The notes under the pieces were generated by a model. The model saw nothing but the letters and a program-made list of their open reading frames with translations. It was not told the origin of the DNA and made no database searches. A stretch of 64,000 nt of DNA from assembly GCF_003057875.1 (NCBI RefSeq), contig NZ_PYXZ01000010.1, forward strand, positions 62,001 to 126,000. The letters are read 5' to 3'. A program made the translations under genes and the position numbers. Shown piece by piece: positions 43,592 to 51,882 of this stretch (its first letter is position 1; every line of letters begins with the position of its first letter). Source of the stretch: Nocardioides currus. GTDB lineage: Bacteria > Actinomycetota > Actinomycetes > Propionibacteriales > Nocardioidaceae.

Positions 43592-46500
43592 CCACTCACA
43601 CTCCAGCCAGCCCCACTGTCGGTCAGCGGCTCACCGGACTCCTCGCCACCGTGGCGATCATCGCCATCGTCCTCGGCCTGCCGGTGCTGTTCCTGGCGAT
43701 CGGTGCCAGCCCGGTCCCGGAGCAGGCGCCCACGTGGGACGGCATCAAGAACGGCCTGCTGTCACCCGACGACGGCACCGTGATCCTTGGCCTGCTCAAG
43801 GTCGTCGGCTGGGTCGCCTGGGCCTTCATGACGGTCAGCCTCCTCGTCGAGACCTTCGCTCGACTGCGTCGCGTCGAGGCTCCCAAGCTCCCCGGCCTCC
43901 GCCTCCCGCAGGCCGGCGCCCGCGGCCTGATCGGAGTCGCGGCGCTGCTGTTCATCGCAGCACCCATCGCCGCCCAGGCCGGCACCGTGGCGGCCGCCGA
44001 CGCCACCACCGGTGCAGCCCAGACGGCTCATGCGACCGGGGGAGTCCCCGACCAGACGACCGCCCAGCACTTCCCGAAGGACGAAGTGGAGAAGACCGCC
44101 CGGGACCAGGGAAAGAACGGGGCGGAGGACAAGGCCACCGTCCAGCACACCGTGCGGCCGGGGGAGAGCCTGTGGGCGATCGCCCAGGACCAGCTCGGCG
44201 ACGGCGCCCGCTACAAGGAGATCGTCGACCTGAACCGCGACCTGCTCGGCGCCAAGCCCAGTTTCCTCGAGCCCGGGTGGGTCCTCACCCTGCCCGCCCC
44301 TGCCGCTGCTGGGGACGCACCGGCGCACGCCTACACCGTCCAGCCCGCCGACAGCCTCTCCGACATCGCGGAGAAGGAACTCGGCGACGCTGACCGGTGG
44401 CCCGAGATCTACCAGGCATCCACCGGGATCACCCAGCCTGGCGGCGCACACCTGAGCGATCCCAACGTCATCGACATAGGCTGGAAGCTCAACATTCCCG
44501 CCGTCGCCGAGACCGCTCCCCACGGCGTCGACCGCCCCGACGACCAGCAGCCCGACGACCAGCCAGCCGGGCCACAGAACCACGCTCAGCCGGTCGACCC
44601 GCCAGCCGAGGAGCAGCCGCCCGCCGCCGAGCCCGATGTATCCGAGCCCGTCGTGCCGGAGAGCGCAGCCCCTGAGGTTGTCCAGCCCCAGGCCGACGAC
44701 GTCAACCAGGTCGACCAGGTCGACGATCACGACACGGACGACTCGATCCTCGACGCGCCTTGGGTCCTCGCAGGCCTCACCGGCGGGGGAGTGTTGCTCT
44801 CCGGCGCCCTGTTCATGGCGCTGCGGTCGCGTCGACGAAGCGTGTTCCGCGACCGGCCGCCGGGCCTCGACATCGCGGCCCCACCGCCCGAACTCGCGCC
44901 GGTGGAGATGACCATCAACGCGACCGGCGGCCCGGCCGCGAACACCGTCGAGTACGTCGACGAGGCGCTGCGTCGCCTCGCCGCCGCCGTCGGCGCCGCC
45001 GGTACGACGATCACGAGCATGCCGCCGCTGGCCGCGGTCGAGCTGGGTCCGAGCAAGATGACCCTGCACCTCAGCGCCCCGGCGGCGGTGCCGGCACCGT
45101 GGGTGGGCAGCCCCGACCAGACCCACTGGCACATCAGCACCGACACCCCGGTCGCCGACCTCGGACCCGATACCGGCAGCGTCGAGCCCCCGTACCCGCT
45201 CCTGGTCGACATCGGGGCCAGCGACAAGGGCGAGTTGTGGTCGCTCAACTGCGAGGAGCTCTCCACCCTCACCATCAGCGGCGACCCGACCTACGGCCGC
45301 GACTTCGCACGCCACCTCGCCGCCCAGCTGGCTCGCAAGCCCTGGTCGCGCCGCGTGCGGGTCGACTGCATCGGCGTCGCCGAGGAAGTCGTCGCGATGG
45401 ACGAGCGGCTTACCTTCCACCCGACCGGCGAGGCTGGCGGGCCCGCAGTCGCCGAGATCCTCGCCGCCGCGGTCACCACGGTCGACCGAGCCGCCCGGCA
45501 CAACACCGATGTCTCCACCGCCCGCACCGGCAGCGTCGACGAGGACACCTGGCCAGCGCGCATGCTGCTCCTGGACGCCGCGTCCGGCGACCCCGCCGAC
45601 CTCGAGCAGCTGATGCAGCTCGTCAACGACCACGTCGGCCAAGCGGCCACCTCCATCGTGGTTGCCGGCGAGCGCCCGAACACCCACGGCGCCGTGCTGC
45701 ACATGACCAGCACCGGCCGCGTCATCCTCGAGCACGCCGGCCTCGACCTCATCGCCGTTGGCCTGACCAGCGACGAGGCACGCGGATGCGCCCTGTTGCT
45801 CGCGCAGAGCGAGAACCCCGAGTACGTCCAGACGCCCGTCGACGAGACGGCCACCGACGGCTGGGAGGCCTTCACCGACCAGTCGGGAGCCCTGCGGCGT
45901 GAGTACACGTTGCCGCGCAACACCCCGCAGGACGCGGTCGACGAGCCGCTGACCTCGCTCCTCGAGAGTGACGACGCCGACTACATCCGGGAGAGCCCGG
46001 TCATGCAGGAGGACCTCGACGCGCTCGCACCCAAGGTGCCCGAACACGTCCGGGCCGCGGTCGAGAGGGAAGACCCCACCCTGGACCAGGACATTGCCGA
46101 CTGGTTCTCGCCCGACTGCGACCGGCCCAAGCTCACGCTGCTCGGCCCGGTCACCGCCACGGCCCACGGCAAGCCCTTGGCCAAGCGCAAGGACTACTTC
46201 ATCGAACTGCTGGCCTACCTCGCCCTCCATCGCAAGCACGGTGCCACCCGCGAGCAGATCGAGGACGCGTTCTCGATCAAGGACGCCAAGGCGCGCGACT
46301 ACGCCAACACGGTCCGTGACTGGCTCGGCATCAACCCCCGCACGGGCGAGAAGTACCTGCCCGACGCGGACAAGTCGCCCGCCAAGAAGCTGACCGGTGT
46401 CAACGCCTACCAGGTCGACGACGGCCTGCTGGTCGACCTGGACCTCTTCAAGCGCCTGCGCAAGCGTGGCCAGGCCCGCAAGGGCGCGGAGGGCATCGCT

Positions 46501-46899
46501 GACCTTTGCACCGCCCTCGAGCTCGTCGGCGAGGCTCAGCCGTTCAGCCAGAAACGACCCGGCGGTTGGGAGTGGCTGGTCAACGAGTCCGACCGCCCCG
46601 ACCTCAACGCAAAGGGGTGGATCGCTGACGTCGCCCTCATCGTCGTCACCGAAGCACTGGCCGCGGGCGACCTGATCAAGGCCCGCTCCGCCGCCTACGT
46701 CGCCAACCACGCGAACCCCGACGGCGAGAGCACCCGACTGTGCATGGCCCACGTGTTGAAGGCCGAAGGGGACCAGCTCGAGGCTGACCGCATCCTGCGC
46801 GAGGAGATCTGCAACCGCGACGATGACGACGAAGCGCCCATGGAACTGTCGGAGCGGACGAAGACAATCATCAGCACGCACGGCTGGCTCGCGAGCTGA
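43588..46899 (+). CDS. Membrane protein with extracellular LysM repeats and cytoplasmic BTAD-like domain
   Basis: A 1103-residue protein. Three membrane spans (about 13-38, 62-90, 107-128) are followed by two LysM motifs: HTVRPGESLWAIAQDQLG at about 187 and YTVQPADSLSDIAEKELG at about 250. A Pro/Asp/Glu-rich stretch and a fourth span (about 392-412) lead to a large cytoplasmic part, ending in a transcriptional-activator-like domain from about 840 (KLTLLGPVTATAHG ... KYLPDADKS ... helical repeats). The topology puts LysM in the wall and BTAD inside. Similar proteins occur with Tad genes in actinobacteria; a sensor linking wall state to gene control is an inference. Confidence 0.8.
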   Translation: MTTHTPASPTVGQRLTGLLATVAIIAIVLGLPVLFLAIGASPVPEQAPTWDGIKNGLLSPDDGTVILGLLKVVGWVAWAFMTVSLLVETFARLRRVEAPKLPGLRLPQAGARGLIGVAALLFIAAPIAAQAGTVAAADATTGAAQTAHATGGVPDQTTAQHFPKDEVEKTARDQGKNGAEDKATVQHTVRPGESLWAIAQDQLGDGARYKEIVDLNRDLLGAKPSFLEPGWVLTLPAPAAAGDAPAHAYTVQPADSLSDIAEKELGDADRWPEIYQASTGITQPGGAHLSDPNVIDIGWKLNIPAVAETAPHGVDRPDDQQPDDQPAGPQNHAQPVDPPAEEQPPAAEPDVSEPVVPESAAPEVVQPQADDVNQVDQVDDHDTDDSILDAPWVLAGLTGGGVLLSGALFMALRSRRRSVFRDRPPGLDIAAPPPELAPVEMTINATGGPAANTVEYVDEALRRLAAAVGAAGTTITSMPPLAAVELGPSKMTLHLSAPAAVPAPWVGSPDQTHWHISTDTPVADLGPDTGSVEPPYPLLVDIGASDKGELWSLNCEELSTLTISGDPTYGRDFARHLAAQLARKPWSRRVRVDCIGVAEEVVAMDERLTFHPTGEAGGPAVAEILAAAVTTVDRAARHNTDVSTARTGSVDEDTWPARMLLLDAASGDPADLEQLMQLVNDHVGQAATSIVVAGERPNTHGAVLHMTSTGRVILEHAGLDLIAVGLTSDEARGCALLLAQSENPEYVQTPVDETATDGWEAFTDQSGALRREYTLPRNTPQDAVDEPLTSLLESDDADYIRESPVMQEDLDALAPKVPEHVRAAVEREDPTLDQDIADWFSPDCDRPKLTLLGPVTATAHGKPLAKRKDYFIELLAYLALHRKHGATREQIEDAFSIKDAKARDYANTVRDWLGINPRTGEKYLPDADKSPAKKLTGVNAYQVDDGLLVDLDLFKRLRKRGQARKGAEGIADLCTALELVGEAQPFSQKRPGGWEWLVNESDRPDLNAKGWIADVALIVVTEALAAGDLIKARSAAYVANHANPDGESTRLCMAHVLKAEGDQLEADRILREEICNRDDDDEAPMELSERTKTIISTHGWLAS

Positions 46900-46921
46900 C
46901 CTCGGGAAGGAAAGCAGTCAG

Positions 46922-47197
46922 ATGAGCAGATTCGACCAAGAGATCACGCGACACTACGTCTCGGCCGGCACCAACAGCCGCGACCTCGACGCCCGCCGCG
47001 TCGCCCGAGCGGTCTTCGTCCGCGACACCGTGCGCGCCCTCTACGACGCCGACAAGAAGTTCGGTATCGACCCCGCCGACAACGGCTCGCTCGCTGAGCT
47101 CGTCGACGCCGCCGAAGAACACCTCGAGCACATCGCCACCGACGTCAGCCAGCGATCGGTGATGGCCCCGCCCAACCCAGGAGGAGACACCGAATGA
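46922..47197 (+). CDS. Hypothetical 91-residue protein in the pilus operon
   Basis: Starts MSRFDQEITRHYVSAGTNSRDLDARRVARAVFVRDTV with an AGGAAAG site upstream; the rest is helical and acidic. No signal or membrane segment. The stop overlaps the next lipoprotein start as ATGA. Not recognised; co-expression with the LysM/BTAD protein is likely. Confidence 0.65.
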   Translation: MSRFDQEITRHYVSAGTNSRDLDARRVARAVFVRDTVRALYDADKKFGIDPADNGSLAELVDAAEEHLEHIATDVSQRSVMAPPNPGGDTE

Positions 47198-47760
47198 GCA
47201 AGCACCACTCCGTACTCGGGGGAGTGGCCCTCGCCCTGGCCCTGATCCTCACGGGCTGCTCGGACGACAGCACCGACCCCGACGCCACCGACACCCCGAC
47301 CGCAACCCCGACCGAGACGCCCACCAGCGCCTCGCCCGCACCCAAGACCCCCGAGGAGAAGGCAGCCGCCCAGCTCACGGCCTACCTCGGCGTCCGCGAT
47401 GACGCATTCCGGGCTGCGACGATCGACTTCAAGAGGCTGAACAAGGTTGCCACTGGCGACGAGTTCCTCCAGGTGCAGGCACGTGTGGCCGACCTTGATC
47501 TGTACAAGATCAAGGTCACCGGCGAGTACGTCCACACACTGAGTGATCCGCGACCCCGAACGGCCAAGAAGTTCATCATCACGGACTGTGAGGACCGGAG
47601 CGGAGTCAAGGAGATGAAGGGCGGCAAGGAGGTGCCGCCGGCGCAGGGGCCGAACGGGCAGCCGCTTGGCAATCCTCTACCGACGCACTACACGGTCGTC
47701 CTGGAGAAGGGCCGTTGGCTGGTCAGCGAGGCTGACGTTCGCTGGGAGGAGACGTGCTAG
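47194..47760 (+). CDS. Lipoprotein in the pilus operon, 188 residues
   Basis: Signal peptide with lipobox LILTGC (Cys near 22), then an Asp/Thr/Pro linker and a ~120-residue domain (LTAYLGVRDDAFRAATIDF ... LVSEADVRWEETC). This resembles small actinobacterial lipoproteins with an NTF2/SnoaL-like or Mce-associated fold, but I cannot assign one. Two cysteines (DCED and the C-terminus) could form a disulfide. Overlaps the next GTG. Confidence 0.7.
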   Translation: MSKHHSVLGGVALALALILTGCSDDSTDPDATDTPTATPTETPTSASPAPKTPEEKAAAQLTAYLGVRDDAFRAATIDFKRLNKVATGDEFLQVQARVADLDLYKIKVTGEYVHTLSDPRPRTAKKFIITDCEDRSGVKEMKGGKEVPPAQGPNGQPLGNPLPTHYTVVLEKGRWLVSEADVRWEETC

Positions 47761-48659
47761 CGCGCGCTCTCGCGTCGACTGTCCTGCTGCTCGGCGCGCT
47801 CTCTGTAGCCCTAATGCCAGATGTTGCGAAGGCCGAAGGCGGCGGAGGATGTCATTGGGATCGGGACCCCGACACCGGCACTCTCACATGGGTATGCGAG
47901 AACGGCGGCGGCGACGACGGCACTGATGGCAACACGGGCGGTTCGTCGTCGACGTGCTCGTACGCGGGCAACGAGATCCCATGCACTGGTCCGCAAGGAT
48001 CGGTGTGGAGCAGTGCTCACGGCTGCTATGTCGGGGAGGAGTACCCGGGCAGCGACACGGTTCCCCCCGAAGGTCAGACGGAGGAAGACGGTGCCTGGCA
48101 CGTGTGCTACTTCCCGCCTCCTGGCTCGTCGTGGGAGTTGATGTGGATCGAGAACGGCACGGTCACGATCGACCCAGTGGTGCTGGCCAACCGGGCGATC
48201 GCGTCGATGGACTTGGACCCGATCAAGATCGGCATCGTGCCTGAGTCCGCGCCGAACCGGGCCGGCCTGGTCGGTCTGCCGGTGTGGATGTGGGTCGACC
48301 AGCCGACCGATGACACGTTCGGTCCGATCACTGCGTCGGCGAGTGAGGGCACGGTTTCGGTTACCGCCACTGCGAAGGTCTCGAGCATCCTGTGGAACAT
48401 GGGTGACGGCACCAAGATCACCTGCACCGGCAAGGGAACGCCGTACGCCGACCACTACGGGAAGCAGGCATCGCCGAACTGCGGGCACCGCTACGCCAAG
48501 ATGTCGGACGACCAGCCCGACGGTGCTTACCAGGTGACCGCCTCGAGCCACTGGGTGGTCGAGTGGACCGGCGGTGGGCAGTCCGGAACCATCGAGTTCG
48601 ACCTGACCACCGATCCGCTGCCGATCCGCATCGGTGAAGCCCAGGTGCTGACCCACTGA
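47754..48659 (+). CDS. Secreted protein of unknown function, 301 residues
   Basis: GTG 47754 with GGGAGGA upstream. Signal peptide (LASTVLLLGALSVALMPDVAKAEG) then a Gly/Cys-rich segment with about six cysteines (CHWDRDP, CENGGG, CSYAGNEIPC, CYVGEEYPG), then a beta-rich domain (VWMWVDQPTDDTFGPITASAS; SSILWNMGDGTKITCTG; YQVTASSHWVVEW) that resembles a PKD-like or Ig-like fold. It probably lies on the cell surface with the pilus. Similar proteins in conjugative elements are often labelled only hypothetical. Confidence 0.7.
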   Translation: MLARALASTVLLLGALSVALMPDVAKAEGGGGCHWDRDPDTGTLTWVCENGGGDDGTDGNTGGSSSTCSYAGNEIPCTGPQGSVWSSAHGCYVGEEYPGSDTVPPEGQTEEDGAWHVCYFPPPGSSWELMWIENGTVTIDPVVLANRAIASMDLDPIKIGIVPESAPNRAGLVGLPVWMWVDQPTDDTFGPITASASEGTVSVTATAKVSSILWNMGDGTKITCTGKGTPYADHYGKQASPNCGHRYAKMSDDQPDGAYQVTASSHWVVEWTGGGQSGTIEFDLTTDPLPIRIGEAQVLTH

Positions 48660-48684
48660 TGAAGCGAGCCGAGTCGGATCGCTG

Positions 48685-48870
48685 ATGCTCCACCTCGGCG
48701 AGCTGGGAGCGTTCGAGCTCGACATGGCACCGACCGGGCTGTGGACCGAGAGCGACTTGGTCACCGGCGCCGGCAGGGTGCGCGAGCTCCTGGCGTGGCG
48801 GAACGACCCCGCTGCGAGGTTCCCGAACGGGTGGCAGAAGCCCAGCATCTCCTTGCGTGACCTGAGCTGA
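48685..48870 (+). CDS. Hypothetical 61-residue protein
   Basis: ATG 48685 opens a small acidic frame (MLHLGELGAFELDMAPTGLW ... ISLRDLS). No signal peptide, membrane span or motif. It ends just before a strong terminator hairpin, which favours it as last gene of the pilus operon. It might be a fragment of a larger protein. Confidence 0.4.
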   Translation: MLHLGELGAFELDMAPTGLWTESDLVTGAGRVRELLAWRNDPAARFPNGWQKPSISLRDLS

Positions 48871-48883
48871 GGGACGCCCAAGG

Positions 48884-48915
48884 CCGGTCCCGCCCTCGGA
48901 GCAGGGCGGGACCGG
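48884..48915 (+). terminator. Strong hairpin after the pilus operon
   Basis: Perfect 13-bp stem (CCGGTCCCGCCCT with AGGGCGGGACCGG) and a 6-base loop. No U-tract follows, as is common for actinobacterial terminators. It closes the rightward transcription unit from 36828. Confidence 0.75.
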
Positions 48916-48949
48916 TTCCGCGTTGTCTGAGCGGCGCGGGTCTTGAGGT

Positions 48950-48987
48950 CAACACCCACCGTCAAGAGTATTTGACGGTGGGTGTTG
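48950..48987 (-). terminator. Perfect 16-bp palindrome at the 3' end of the orphan winged-helix gene
   Basis: Arms CAACACCCACCGTCAA and TTGACGGTGGGTGTTG with a 6-base loop. It covers the last codons and stop of the leftward gene at 48962. Together with 48884-48915 it forms a double hairpin between converging genes. Confidence 0.55.
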
Positions 48988-49438
48988 GGCGTCGAGACGC
49001 AAGTAAGCCCCCCAGGCGTCTCGGGTCACCTGGGGGGCTTGAGTGGGAGTAGATCACGGCCGCCGTGCTGTCCGCAGCAAGATCGACAAGAAGCCTCTTC
49101 TCAGGGGCTGTGCTCCAGTGGGCATCGGCAGTGGCCGGGTGGTCGATCTCGAAGCGCAGGCCTTGGCCGCGGATGGTGCGTATCAAGGTCGGCCGGCGTG
49201 TGTCGTCGCCGAGCTTGCGGCGTACCCAGCCCAGGTGGACGTCGATCGTCTTGGTGGTCGACCAGAAGGTGGAGTGCCAGACCTCACGCATCAGCTCGTC
49301 GCGAGCGACGGTGGTTCCGGCTCGAGCGATGAGGTAGTGAACGAGGTCGAACTCCTTGGGGGAGAGCGCGATGACGGCGCCACCTCGCCAGGCCCGCCGT
49401 GCGGCGGGATCGACACGGATGTCTTGGACCTCGATCAC
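48962..49438 (-). CDS. Orphan OmpR/PhoB-type winged-helix regulator without receiver domain
   Basis: A 158-residue protein. Residues 1-95 form a Trans_reg_C domain (VIEVQDIRV, ALSPKEFDLVHYL, STTKTIDVHLGWVRRKLGDD, TIRGQGLRFEID). There is no receiver domain; the C-terminal ~60 residues are of unknown type. GTG 49438 is preferred, with TACCTT seven bases upstream as a leaderless -10; a longer frame to 49546 begins inside the divergent gene's start region. It is divergent from the XRE gene and may control it. Confidence 0.7.
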   Translation of the reverse strand: MIEVQDIRVDPAARRAWRGGAVIALSPKEFDLVHYLIARAGTTVARDELMREVWHSTFWSTTKTIDVHLGWVRRKLGDDTRRPTLIRTIRGQGLRFEIDHPATADAHWSTAPEKRLLVDLAADSTAAVIYSHSSPPGDPRRLGGLLASRRPTPTVKYS

Positions 49439-49445
49439 GCCGACC

Positions 49446-49451
49446 AAGGTA
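49446..49451 (-). promoter_or_regulatory. TANNNT -10 for leaderless winged-helix gene
   Basis: TACCTT on the minus strand, seven bases from GTG 49438. The divergent promoter for the XRE gene lies about 90 bases away. Confidence 0.35.
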
Positions 49452-49540
49452 AGTTCGGCGGGCTCTCTGCGCTGGCGAATCGGGCGACACGGAAGGTTTC
49501 GTCGCCCGGTCGACGAGAGGCCGGGTGATGCTTGATTAGG

Positions 49541-49546
49541 TATCAT
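49541..49546 (+). promoter_or_regulatory. TANNNT -10 for leaderless XRE antitoxin gene
   Basis: TATCAT six bases before GTG 49553, with no ribosome-binding site. Confidence 0.4.
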
Positions 49547-49552
49547 GGGTCT

Positions 49553-50152
49553 GTGCGTGGAACGCGAACCTCAGCGGGAGAGCTGGTTCGGGCGCGGCGC
49601 GAGCGCCTGGGGCTGAGCCAGCGTGCCGCTGCGCGTACTTGCGGCGTCCCGCAGTCGATGCTGTCGCGGATCGAGAACGGCGAGACGCAGCCGAGCATCG
49701 ACACCCTGCGGCGTGTGCTGCTCGGTCTCGGGGCCGATCTTCACCTGGAGACGCTGCCGCCCGGCGAGGCGGGGGAGGGGCGTCGCGAGAAGCAGCGGTC
49801 GGTGTGGTTGAACCGCGCGGTCGTCGGCGAGCTCATCCGCGATCCTGACAGGGTCGTTGCGATCGCCCGCGACAACATCGCCAGGTGGCGTGGTGTGCAC
49901 GCGCACCGGCCGGGGATCCTGGCCGCTCTGGATCACTGGGAGGAGATCCTCGATGCCGGCGTCGAGGAGATCGTGTCCACTCTCACCGGCCCTGGCGAGA
50001 AGGCCGAGGACCTGCGGCAGAACTCCCCCTTCGCTGGTGTGCTCACCGCTGAGCAGCGCAGCCAGGCGCTGAACGCGTTCCGTGTCGACTGGGCACGCCG
50101 CCACGACCACGGCCGCGGCCCGGCTGGTCGCGCCGCGGGGGTTGCACGGTGA
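49553..50152 (+). CDS. XRE-family protein, probable antitoxin
   Basis: A 199-residue protein. The HTH_3 domain lies at the N-terminus (ELVRARRERLGLSQRAAARTCGVPQSMLSRIENGETQPSI spread over about 8-48); the rest is helical with WEEILDAGVEEIVSTL. It overlaps the DUF6036-like gene by four bases, the usual antitoxin-toxin arrangement. GTG 49553 is chosen on promoter spacing; TTG 49532 is the longer alternative. Autoregulation is likely from the family but not shown. Confidence 0.75.
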   Translation: MRGTRTSAGELVRARRERLGLSQRAAARTCGVPQSMLSRIENGETQPSIDTLRRVLLGLGADLHLETLPPGEAGEGRREKQRSVWLNRAVVGELIRDPDRVVAIARDNIARWRGVHAHRPGILAALDHWEEILDAGVEEIVSTLTGPGEKAEDLRQNSPFAGVLTAEQRSQALNAFRVDWARRHDHGRGPAGRAAGVAR

Positions 50153-50808
50153 ACCGCGACGAGCTGGCCGAGGTCCTCCGGGCAGCCAGCGCGATCACCG
50201 ACGACCGACCACTCGTGATGGGTTCCCAGGCGATCCTGGGCAGCTACGACGAGGACGCCTTGCCGCCGGCCGCGACCGTCTCCATGGAGGCCGACGTCGC
50301 CTTCCTCGACGACGACGACCGGCACAAGGCCGACATGGTCACCGGGGCGATCGGGGAGGACTCCAACTTCCACCAGCTGCGCGGCTTCTACGCAGAGGGA
50401 ATCCACGTTGAGACCGCGACCCTTCCCGACGGGTGGCGAGATCGACTCATCACCTGGTCGGTTCCTCCCGGCGCGAACGGCCCCGGCACCGTCGCCTCCT
50501 TTCTCGACCCCCACGACCTGGTCGTGGCAAAGCTCGCTGCCTTCCGCGAGAAGGACGTCCGGTTCGTGACAGCCCTGACCCGCGCCGGCCTCGTCGACCC
50601 TCTGGTCGCGCTCGAGCGCCTCGAGCACACCGAGCTCCACCCCGTCGCCCGGCAGCGCGCCGCAGGCCTCCTCGTCGGCCTCGACACCCCGACGACGGCC
50701 GCCCCGGAGGAGGGTGCCGATCGACTCCGTCGCAGCGTCGAGATCGAGAAGCGCACCCCACCGCGCCCAGGGCCGGACCGCGGCCGCGACCGCGGCCCGG
50801 ACCGCTGA
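50149..50808 (+). CDS. DUF6036-like nucleotidyltransferase, probable toxin
   Basis: A 219-residue protein with a nucleotidyltransferase-like N-terminus: VMGSQAILGSY followed about 20 residues later by MEADVAFLDD, the GS...ExD layout of the polymerase-beta-like fold. LDPHDLVVAKLAAFREKD fits DUF6036/AbiEii-related families. Relatives paired with an HTH gene act as toxins that may modify tRNA, or as abortive-infection proteins. The C-terminal Arg/Pro/Asp-rich 40 residues look disordered. Start GTG overlaps the preceding stop. Confidence 0.7.
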   Translation: MNRDELAEVLRAASAITDDRPLVMGSQAILGSYDEDALPPAATVSMEADVAFLDDDDRHKADMVTGAIGEDSNFHQLRGFYAEGIHVETATLPDGWRDRLITWSVPPGANGPGTVASFLDPHDLVVAKLAAFREKDVRFVTALTRAGLVDPLVALERLEHTELHPVARQRAAGLLVGLDTPTTAAPEEGADRLRRSVEIEKRTPPRPGPDRGRDRGPDR

Positions 50809-51212
50809 CCGAAACACCGACTGCTGCGTCAGGAACACTTGACGCGCGGGTCTTGCTGACCTCGAGTGCGCTGCCCATGGAACCAAGCCCTGGGACGCAT
50901 CCACGCCCCGGGCAAGAGGCTGTCGCCGGGTCGTATTCGCAGCGACCATTGAGCCAACCAAGCGCCTGAGCTCGCCCCAGACAGGGTGAGGCGTCGGCGC
51001 CTGGGAACGCCGTCCCCCGACTTTGACCTGGTGTCGAGATGCAGGGAAGAGTGGCGGGCCGCTCGAGGCGAACCTTGCCGGCCGGCGGTCGATCTCGGGC
51101 CATCTTGCATCGGCCTCTCACGGAATCGGCGGTGGTGTCGTCTTCCCGGTGATGAACACCGGGCGCGTGTCGTAATGCATCGTCCGGACCTACCCAACGT
51201 CAGGAGACGACC
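50809..51212. other. 404-base region without a convincing gene
   Basis: Frames here have poor codon character on both strands. A 5-bp inverted repeat CCGGT/ACCGG with a 7-base spacer lies at 51146-51162, about 50 bases before the ATL-like gene, and could be an operator. AGGAGACG precedes ATG 51213. No RNA gene or repeat was recognised. Confidence 0.4.
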
Positions 51213-51848
51213 ATGTGTGCTGGGATCGCGTTCACGGACACAACCGGGCAGCTGTCTGTTCCCGGGCGAGTGCACACGGTGGTGCACACGCGCATGCTCG
51301 ACATCACGGTCGTGCGAGAGGCCGACACGTTGGTCGGGGTGTTCTTCCCGGATCAGATCGGCGAGCTCCCGGCCGACGTGCTCGGCGAGCGGGTCGACGA
51401 CGGGTTCGAGACGATCGTGGCCCAGCTGGAGGCCTATCTCGCTGGCTACCGGTTGAGCCTGGACGTCGAGATGGTCGCGGACGGCACAGCGTTCGAGGCG
51501 GCGGTCTGGCAGGCCGCGGTCGAGATCCCGTACGGGGAGACCCGGACCTGGGCCGAGGTCGCGTTCGACCTCGGCGATGGCGTCACCCCCGACCAGGTGG
51601 GCGCTGCGCTGGAGGCATGCCCGCTGTCGGTCTTCATCCCGACGCACCGGCTCCTGCGAGGCACCGGAGACCTGGGCGGATACGCGGGCGGTTCGCCGCG
51701 GCGCAACGTGCTGCTGGTCGTCGAGGAGCGGAACCGGCCCGTTCCGCCGATGGACCTGAGCCAGGTCGACTGGGACGACCTCAACTACTCGCCCGCTACG
51801 TCTCCGGTCCTGAGCGCTCGGGTGTCCGTCGCCGGTGTAGCGGCCTGA
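51213..51848 (+). CDS. Alkyltransferase-like (ATL/MGMT-fold) protein lacking the acceptor cysteine
   Basis: A 211-residue protein. The C-terminal MGMT DNA-binding fold is clear: FEAAVWQAAVEIPYGETRTWAEVA and then the active-site loop, which reads IPTHRLLRGTGDLGGYAGG at about 142-160. In O6-alkylguanine transferases this loop is PCHR; here Thr144 replaces the cysteine. It therefore cannot accept alkyl groups as MGMT does, and may flag O6-alkylguanine for excision repair as ATL proteins do (those usually have Trp here). First of five closely spaced genes that look repair-related. Confidence 0.8.
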   Translation: MCAGIAFTDTTGQLSVPGRVHTVVHTRMLDITVVREADTLVGVFFPDQIGELPADVLGERVDDGFETIVAQLEAYLAGYRLSLDVEMVADGTAFEAAVWQAAVEIPYGETRTWAEVAFDLGDGVTPDQVGAALEACPLSVFIPTHRLLRGTGDLGGYAGGSPRRNVLLVVEERNRPVPPMDLSQVDWDDLNYSPATSPVLSARVSVAGVAA

Positions 51849-51882
51849 CCGGCACGACGCGGAACGTGAGGACGGGGAAGTC

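Noticed and set aside
43762-46881. A 1039-codon antisense frame under the LysM/BTAD gene
   Set aside because: Same GC-bias shadow effect; the plus-strand frame has clear LysM and membrane features.
50986-51456. Plus-strand ORF across the 404-base gap
   Set aside because: Codon pattern is poor, and most of its end lies out of frame inside the ATL-like gene.
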